From positions 62,001-126,000 of the forward strand of contig NZ_PPEK01000006.1 of assembly GCF_002899715.1 (NCBI RefSeq): 64,000 nt of DNA, read 5' to 3'. Below the pieces are notes generated by a model. It was given only the letters and a program-made list of their open reading frames with translations. It was not told where the DNA came from and ran no database searches. Below, piece by piece: positions 58,903-64,000 of the stretch. The DNA is from Enteroscipio rubneri (GTDB taxonomy: Bacteria > Actinomycetota > Coriobacteriia > Coriobacteriales > Eggerthellaceae). A program made the translations under genes and the position numbers. The number at the start of each line of letters is the position of its first letter. Position 1 is the first letter of the stretch.

Positions 58903-60090
58903 ATGGTGAACGAGAGGATGTACGGGCTGGGAGCGGAGCCGAGCGCGATTCGCGAGCTGTTCGCGTACGGCATGGCGCGCAAGGCGGAGATAGGCGCCGA
59001 CAACGTGTTCGACTTCAGCATCGGGAACCCGAGCGTGCCCGCACCCGACGCTGTGAAGCAGGCCGTGCTGGAGCTCATGGAGGAGGAGCCGAGCGCGCTG
59101 CACGGCTACTCGCCGGCCGCCGGCGACCCGCGCGTGCGCTCCGCGGTGGCCGACCATATCCGGCGCCACTTCGACGTGCCGGCCTCGCCCGACCAGGTGT
59201 ACCTGACGGCGGGTGCCGCGGCGGGGTTGGCCATCTCCATCAGCGCCATCACGCAGCCGGGCGATGAGGTTATCGTCATCGCGCCGTTCTTCCCCGAGTA
59301 CCAGGTGTGGATAGAGACCGCCGGCTGCACGCGCGTGGAGGTGCCGGCGCACGTGCCCGACTTCCAGCTTGATATCGACGCGCTGGATGCGGCCATCGGG
59401 CCCGCGACGGCCGCCGTCATCATCAACTCGCCGAACAACCCGGTGGGCGCTGTGTACACGCGCGAAAACCTGGAGGCCCTCGCCACGCTGCTAGCGCGCA
59501 AGGAGGCCGAGCTGGGACGCAAGATCTACGTCATCAGCGACGAGCCGTACCGCGAGATCACCTACGGCGCCGAGGTTCCCTACGTGCCGTGCGTGTGGCC
59601 GCGCACCATCGTATGCTACTCGTACTCGAAGTCGTTCTCGCTGCCGGGCGAGCGTATCGGCTACGTTTACGTGTCCGACCTCATGGACGACGCGGCCGAG
59701 GTGTCTACGGCCGTGGCCGGCGCCGGGCGCGCGCTCGGGTTCATCTGCGCGCCGGTGCTGTTCCAGCGCGTGATCGCCGCCTGCATCGACGAGCCGAGCG
59801 ATGTGGCGTCCTACGCAGAGAACCGCCGCCTGCTCACCGAGGGCCTGGGCGCGCTGGGCTACGAGTTCGTGGAGCCCGACGGCGCGTTCTACCTGTGGGT
59901 GCGTGCGCTTGAAGACGACGCTCAGGCGTTCAGCGACCGCGCGAAGGCCCACGAGCTGCTGCTGGTGCCGTCCGACAGCTTCGGTGTGGGCGGCTGGGTG
60001 CGCGTGAGCTACTGCGTTTCGCGCGCTACCATCGAGCGCTCGATGCCCGCGTTCAAGGCCCTGATGGAGGAGTACCGCGCTGCCCGCTGA
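58903..60090 (+). CDS. Class I/II pyridoxal-phosphate aminotransferase
   Basis: A 395-residue fold-type I enzyme. FDFSIGNPSVPAP, YSPAAGDPRVRSAVA, INSPNNPVGAVYT, VISDEPYREI and the PLP-lysine block SYSKSFSLPGERIGY are visible, with RVSYCV near the C-terminus holding the carboxylate-binding arginine. It resembles aspartate/aromatic-type aminotransferases; the amino donor is not determined. The longer upstream frame lacks conservation. It may supply 2-oxo acids for the hydroxy-acid pathway, but is not linked to it. Confidence 0.88.
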   Translation: MVNERMYGLGAEPSAIRELFAYGMARKAEIGADNVFDFSIGNPSVPAPDAVKQAVLELMEEEPSALHGYSPAAGDPRVRSAVADHIRRHFDVPASPDQVYLTAGAAAGLAISISAITQPGDEVIVIAPFFPEYQVWIETAGCTRVEVPAHVPDFQLDIDALDAAIGPATAAVIINSPNNPVGAVYTRENLEALATLLARKEAELGRKIYVISDEPYREITYGAEVPYVPCVWPRTIVCYSYSKSFSLPGERIGYVYVSDLMDDAAEVSTAVAGAGRALGFICAPVLFQRVIAACIDEPSDVASYAENRRLLTEGLGALGYEFVEPDGAFYLWVRALEDDAQAFSDRAKAHELLLVPSDSFGVGGWVRVSYCVSRATIERSMPAFKALMEEYRAAR

Positions 60091-60246
60091 GCGATGCGGG
60101 CGCATGGCCTTCAGGGTTGATCCTGAACCGAAACCCCCGGTGCGAGTTTTCTGTCATTGCGCATGGGCTTCGGCGGAATTCACTCCTGCGGGGGATTGGG
60201 GACGTGCAGGACGGGGCCGCCTGAGCGGCGCTCGGCGACCGACGTG

Positions 60247-61476
60247 CTATTCGGGAAGGATGCGGCGCTCGGGGAGGACGCGGCGCTTGGGAATGACGAG
60301 CTCGCACGGATCGAAGGCGAACAGCTCATCGACCGTGAGGCTCTCATCGCAGACGAGCGCGCCGTAGCGGCAGACCTCGACGCATGCGCCGCAGTCGCGG
60401 CAGCGCGCAGCGTCGAATTCGAGCACCGTCGTGCCGCCTGGGCCCTTCCTGGACTTGCGCAACGCGCCCGTGGGGCAGAACAGCGCGCAGTGGGCGCAGC
60501 CCGAGCATCGTTCGAAGTCGATGCTCGCACGGGGGGCGAGCACACGGGGGACGGTATCTGCGCCATCGGGGAGGCCGACCGCATGCAGGTCGTCGAGCAG
60601 CTGCCAGCGTCGACGGTCCGGTTCGGCGCTGTCCGCCTCGCCTGCTTTGCCGACGATCGCCTCCGCTTGAAGGGCTGCTGCGCTCGTTGCGGCGTCGACG
60701 ATTGTCGCCCGTGCACGTGAGAGCAGCCCGCGCCGCGACATCCCGCCATCGGTCCCGCTCCGCGCATCTGCATCTGTGCGCTCGTCGATCAGCTCGATTG
60801 TTCCGTCCAGCTTCCAGAGATCGGCGATGCGCCGTGCTCTTTGCGCCGTGCGGGGGAGTTCGCGCACGGCGTGCCGCTGAGGGCAGGTCGTGCAGGCGCA
60901 AGCGGACAAAACGACGAGCTGTGCTCCTTCGGCTACCGCGTGCACGAGCAGCGCCTCATCGATCCAGGCGAGGCAGGGGAGAACGATCGAAGCGCCGTCG
61001 ACGCCCTCCGCATCGCGTTCGCAGACGAAGGTCACGTGCGGCGCACCGGGCTTGCTCAGCGAAGAGCCTTCCTGCTCGCCTTGATCGATGTCCGTGCTCC
61101 CATTCGACGCCGTACGCTCTCGGGCGCTGCGGAGGCAGACGGCGCGTGCGGCGTGTCGCACGGCGTCAAGGAGCGCATCGTCCGAGAGCGCGCCCATCGC
61201 GCCTAGGGCGCCCGTCGGACAGGCTGCGACGCAGCTGCCGCAGCTCGTGCATGCCTCTGCATCGATGCGCGGGCGCGCGGGTTCGGGCATGCCGAGAACC
61301 CCATGCGTTCCCGCAGCGTCGAGCAGGTCGAACGACACGGCTTCCATGGGACATGCATCGAAGCATGCCGTGCAGAGCTCGGGCAGGCCGCGTTGTGCGA
61401 GGCAGCGTTCTTCGTGCAGTAAGGCCGCCGCCGGATGTTCGATGGCGCGCTGGGCTAGGTCGATAAGATCGGGCAT
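60247..61476 (-). CDS. Large polyferredoxin-like protein of unknown function
   Basis: A 409-residue protein with cysteine sets for four [4Fe-4S] clusters: CLAQRGLPELCTACFDACP, CTSCGSCVAACP, CSGCAHCALFCP and CRDCGACVEVC. Two pairs flank a central ~130-residue domain (VTFVCERD, IVLPCLAWID, SACACTTCP) with extra cysteines, which resembles hydrogenase/heterodisulfide reductase delta-subunit (MvhD-like) folds only loosely. A Tat-like MSRRGLLSR sits inside the chain, not at its end. It probably transfers electrons in the cytosol. No obvious redox partner is adjacent. Confidence 0.72.
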   Translation of the reverse strand: MPDLIDLAQRAIEHPAAALLHEERCLAQRGLPELCTACFDACPMEAVSFDLLDAAGTHGVLGMPEPARPRIDAEACTSCGSCVAACPTGALGAMGALSDDALLDAVRHAARAVCLRSARERTASNGSTDIDQGEQEGSSLSKPGAPHVTFVCERDAEGVDGASIVLPCLAWIDEALLVHAVAEGAQLVVLSACACTTCPQRHAVRELPRTAQRARRIADLWKLDGTIELIDERTDADARSGTDGGMSRRGLLSRARATIVDAATSAAALQAEAIVGKAGEADSAEPDRRRWQLLDDLHAVGLPDGADTVPRVLAPRASIDFERCSGCAHCALFCPTGALRKSRKGPGGTTVLEFDAARCRDCGACVEVCRYGALVCDESLTVDELFAFDPCELVIPKRRVLPERRILPE

Positions 61477-61667
61477 TCTGCCTCCCCTCCCGGTCTCCGG
61501 GCTTCAACGAACTCGCTGGTTCATTCTACGACGAGCGCTCTTGGTTGTCCTTCAACTATTTCGGACGGGCGGGACTTACCCGTGCAGGTCGATACGCCCT
61601 CTTTCAACTTTCCTTTGATACATGCGAGTCGGCGACAACGCACCGGATTCCTCGAAAAGCCGAGTGC

Positions 61668-61673
61668 TAGAAT
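61668..61673 (+). promoter_or_regulatory. Extended -10 box (TGCTAGAAT) for the VTC operon
   Basis: TAGAAT preceded by TGC, about 70 bases upstream of the VTC gene. Same string as in front of pgi. Confidence 0.45.
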
Positions 61674-61743
61674 CGTCGGGCGGAGGGTGTGATCGGCTGC
61701 CGCACGAGAAGATAGCGCGAGGGCACATGGATTCGGAAAGCGT

Positions 61744-62439
61744 ATGAGACAGGTCAGCCGCAAAGAGAAGAAGTTCCTGGCCGATGCGATGAATGCGAAG
61801 AAGCTCGAGCATGTGCTCGAACAGGTGCTCGCAGAGGATTCCCACAATGGCTTGTTCGGCTACTCCGTTCGATCGCTGTACTTCGACACGCTGCACGACC
61901 GCGATTTCGCAGAGAAGCTGTTCGGCGTCGACCCGCGACGCAAGGTGCGCCTGCGTGTGTACGACCCGGCGGCCGGCTTCGCACTGCTCGAGCTCAAGCA
62001 GAAGCAGGGCGAGCACCAACGCAAGCGCTCGTTGTCCTTGACGCAGGCCGAGGTGTGCTGCCTCATCGACGGCGACTTCGACGTGCTGCTCGAGCATCCG
62101 GAACCCTTTGCGGCGGAGATGCACGCGCTCATGAGCATCAACGGCTACATGCCGAAGGCTATCGTGGAGTATCGCCGGAAGGCGTTCGTCGCACGGGAAA
62201 ACAAGATACGCGTGACGCTGGACAGCGACATTCGGGCGACGGAGTTGAACATGGACCTGTTCGATCCGGCGTTACCCCTATACCCGGTGTTCGACCCGTT
62301 CAACGTGGTGCTGGAGGTGAAGTTCGACGGGTTTCTGCTCAGCTATGTCAGATCGGCGTTGAACATGGTGGACAAGAGCGAGCTTTCGGTGAGTAAGTAC
62401 TGCCTGGCGCGTGGCGTGCGCATGGCGTACGAGTTTTAG
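61744..62439 (+). CDS. VTC-domain protein (polyphosphate polymerase-like)
   Basis: A 231-residue VTC/tunnel-fold domain protein. Basic residues lining the tunnel are present: RKEKKFL, RSLYFDT, KVRLRVYD, LELKQKQGEHQRKRS, VEYRRKAFV and EVKFDGFLLSYVR. In yeast this domain makes polyphosphate from ATP. Bacterial copies are usually followed by DUF4956 and CotH genes, as here, and are thought to act in envelope or spore-coat-like phosphorylation; the real product is unknown. It lies 10 bases before the DUF4956 gene. Confidence 0.85.
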   Translation: MRQVSRKEKKFLADAMNAKKLEHVLEQVLAEDSHNGLFGYSVRSLYFDTLHDRDFAEKLFGVDPRRKVRLRVYDPAAGFALLELKQKQGEHQRKRSLSLTQAEVCCLIDGDFDVLLEHPEPFAAEMHALMSINGYMPKAIVEYRRKAFVARENKIRVTLDSDIRATELNMDLFDPALPLYPVFDPFNVVLEVKFDGFLLSYVRSALNMVDKSELSVSKYCLARGVRMAYEF

Positions 62440-62449
62440 GGGAGAGAGT

Positions 62450-63136
62450 GTGAAAGAGCAACTGTACCAACTGTTCCAGGGCACGGCGACGGGCGCGCCC
62501 ACGTTGGAGGACCTCCTGCTGCGCGTCGGGGTTTCGGTGGTCATCGGCCTGGCCATCTTCGTGTCGTATTGGATATCGCACGCCGGCACCATCTACTCGC
62601 AGAAGTTCAACATCAACCTCATCACGCTCACGGTGCTCACGGCCACCGTCATGACGGTCATCGGCAACAACATCGCGCTGTCGCTTGGCATGGTGGGCGC
62701 CCTGTCCATCGTGCGCTTCCGCACGGCCATCAAGGATGCGCGCGACACCACCTACATCTTCTGGGCCATCATCTGCGGCATCTGCTGCGGCGTGGGCGTG
62801 TTCGCGGCGGCGGCCGTCGGAAGCGCGGCCGTATTCGTCATCTTGCTCATTCTAGGCCGCGTGCGCAACGACGTGCGGACGCTGCTGGTGGTGCGTGCTG
62901 CTCGCACACAGGAGCTGCCCATCGAGGGCAAGGTGTATGAGTACTTCGGCAGCCGCGCCGTGCAGCGCGTGAAGAACACCACGGAAACCACTGTCGAGTT
63001 CATGTTCGAGCTGTCTCGCGGCATACTCGACCGCGCGCAGAGACGAGCCGAGCGCCCCATCACCGACGAGCTGTACGGCCTCGGCGGCGTGGAGTACGTG
63101 AACATCGTGGCGCAAAACGACGAGATCGGCAGCTAG
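62450..63136 (+). CDS. DUF4956 membrane protein
   Basis: A 228-residue protein with three to four helices (LLLRVGVSVVIGLAIFVSYWIS; LITLTVLTATVMTVIGNNIALSLGMVG; TYIFWAIICGICCGVGVFAAAAVGSAAVFVILLILG) and a cytosolic C-terminal domain. The block ALSIVRFRTAIKDARDTTYIFWAI is the family signature. GTG at 62450 follows GGGGAGAG. The family always sits with VTC and CotH genes; its biochemical role is unknown. Confidence 0.85.
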   Translation: MKEQLYQLFQGTATGAPTLEDLLLRVGVSVVIGLAIFVSYWISHAGTIYSQKFNINLITLTVLTATVMTVIGNNIALSLGMVGALSIVRFRTAIKDARDTTYIFWAIICGICCGVGVFAAAAVGSAAVFVILLILGRVRNDVRTLLVVRAARTQELPIEGKVYEYFGSRAVQRVKNTTETTVEFMFELSRGILDRAQRRAERPITDELYGLGGVEYVNIVAQNDEIGS

Positions 63137-63145
63137 CGTTTGCGT

Positions 63146-64000
63146 ATGGAGGCGTTACGAGGCAGGAAATACCAGCTCATAACCATCGCGGCCATCGCAG
63201 CCGTCGTGACAGCTGCGGCTGTGGGCACGCTTATGGGCAGCAATGCCACGCTCCAGGGCTACGTGCCCCAGCACGAACGCGCGCGTGCGCAGGACGTGCA
63301 GGTAAACCAAGGAACGGCCATCGATGCGGAGAGTTTCGCAAGCCATCTTCCCGTGGTTTCCATCGACACCCACGGCCAGGATGTTCCCGGCGACGTTCTC
63401 TATGTGGAGGGCGAGCCGGTTCTGCGCGACGACGACCGCACCGTGCTCACGACCGCACCGGACGGCAGCGCCGACATCACGGCCGACTTCCGGCTGTACG
63501 ACGGAGCGGAAGGCGATGCGAACCGCCTGAGCGACGCGCCGAGCGTGGAGTCGAAGACGCTCGTCCATTACCGCGGGCATCGTTCGCGCGAGTTTCCCAA
63601 GCGCAACTACAGCATTCACCTCGTCGACGACGCCGGCCTGCCGCGCAACGAGAAGCTGGCCGGCATGGCGAGCGAAAACGCATGGGTTCTGAACGGCCCA
63701 TACCTCGACAAGAGTCTCATTCGCAACTACGTGAGCTACACGCTGGGCCAGCATCTGCGCGTGCTTTCGCCCGACGTGCGGTTTTGCGAGCTTTTCATGG
63801 ACGGCGAGTACCGCGGTGTGTTCCTGCTCATGGAGTCGGTGAAGGAGGGGGGCAACCGCGTAAACCTGACCGAGCCCACGGGGAGGGGCGATACGACCAG
63901 CTACCTTTTGAAGATGGATCGGCCGGATATCGATGCGGCATCGCTCGAGGATTTCGGCGCGTGCACCGAACCGAAGCGCAGCGAGTTTTCCGTGCTGTAC
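63146..64000 (+). CDS. CotH-family protein kinase-like protein, 3' end beyond the window
   Basis: The frame is open from the ATG at 63146 to the window edge (285 codons). It has an N-terminal signal anchor (QLITIAAIAAVVTAAAVGTLMG), then the CotH blocks HYRGHRSREFPKRNYSIHLVD, WVLNGPYLDKSLIRNYVSYTLG and CELFMDGEYRGVFLLMESVK. CotH proteins have an atypical kinase fold; Bacillus CotH phosphorylates spore-coat proteins. Here it is probably secreted or membrane-anchored and its partners are the VTC and DUF4956 proteins encoded just upstream (9 bases after the DUF4956 stop). Confidence 0.88.
   Translation, partial: MEALRGRKYQLITIAAIAAVVTAAAVGTLMGSNATLQGYVPQHERARAQDVQVNQGTAIDAESFASHLPVVSIDTHGQDVPGDVLYVEGEPVLRDDDRTVLTTAPDGSADITADFRLYDGAEGDANRLSDAPSVESKTLVHYRGHRSREFPKRNYSIHLVDDAGLPRNEKLAGMASENAWVLNGPYLDKSLIRNYVSYTLGQHLRVLSPDVRFCELFMDGEYRGVFLLMESVKEGGNRVNLTEPTGRGDTTSYLLKMDRPDIDAASLEDFGACTEPKRSEFSVLY

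Noticed and set aside
56788-59352. Open frame of 854 codons on the minus strand
   Set aside because: It mirrors the GGDEF/EAL gene and the 5' end of the aminotransferase. His/Val/Arg-rich, with no recognisable domain.

Overview
The window looks like chromosomal DNA of a gut coriobacterium of the family Eggerthellaceae (Eggerthella, Gordonibacter, Paraeggerthella or a close relative). The evidence is high GC, a LuxR-type regulator with about 12 membrane segments, an exported flavin reductase with a small multiheme lipoprotein, a DMSO-reductase-family molybdoenzyme operon, and an NRAMP-like transporter whose signature motifs differ from manganese/iron NRAMPs. The genus is inferred; no 16S or other marker is present. 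About 50 protein genes are seen and none is visibly frameshifted. No insertion sequence, phage or CRISPR array was found.

Layout. 1-33: 5' end of a tRNA-Leu (minus). 0.2-7 kb: dipeptidase, tyrosine phosphatase, LytTR response regulator, an exported rubrerythrin behind a perfect Fur-type box, and glucose-6-phosphate isomerase. 7-11.5 kb: hydrogenase maturation genes hypF-hypC-hypD, carrying two perfect parS (ParB-binding) palindromes inside coding sequence. 12-21.6 kb: arginine-type amidinotransferase, a DMT transporter fused to an unknown domain, an MHS transporter, a TetR regulator, then gadC-gadB (glutamate/GABA antiport and glutamate decarboxylase). 21.8-23.5 kb: a long perfect inverted repeat next to an endonuclease-like hypothetical gene, and a membrane-bound XRE regulator. 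23.8-30.7 kb: LysR, ferredoxin, molybdopterin oxidoreductase / four-cluster FeS subunit / membrane anchor, MFS transporter. 31-34.3 kb: DJ-1/PfpI protein, NRAMP-related transporter, zinc-type macrodomain.

34.4-51.2 kb is an amino-acid and 2-hydroxy-acid module. pxpA and a LysR gene diverge from an operon with a class III CoA transferase, both 2-hydroxyacyl-CoA dehydratase subunits, their ATP-dependent activator, a small membrane protein, an acyl-CoA dehydrogenase, an acyl-CoA ligase and an alpha/beta hydrolase. This is followed, after a second copy of the inverted-repeat element, by the opposing operon pxpB-pxpC-accB-accC-ycsI. The dehydratase genes resemble Clostridium had/fld loci, which turn amino-acid-derived 2-hydroxy acids into enoyl- and acyl-CoAs. 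PxpABC and the YcsI-like protein point to 5-oxoproline and D-glutamate recycling to glutamate, which is also the GadB substrate.

51.4-64 kb: TauE/SafE permease; 12-TM LuxR regulator divergent from a Tat-exported FAD reductase and a three-heme lipoprotein; UspA; PAS/degenerate-GGDEF/EAL protein; aminotransferase; a large polyferredoxin; and a VTC polyphosphate-polymerase-like / DUF4956 / CotH locus cut by the window end.

Most notable: the parS sites in hyp genes, the two covarying inverted-repeat elements, the Fur box controlling an exported rubrerythrin, the DMT fusion domain, and the 2-hydroxyacyl-CoA locus bracketed by 5-oxoprolinase genes.
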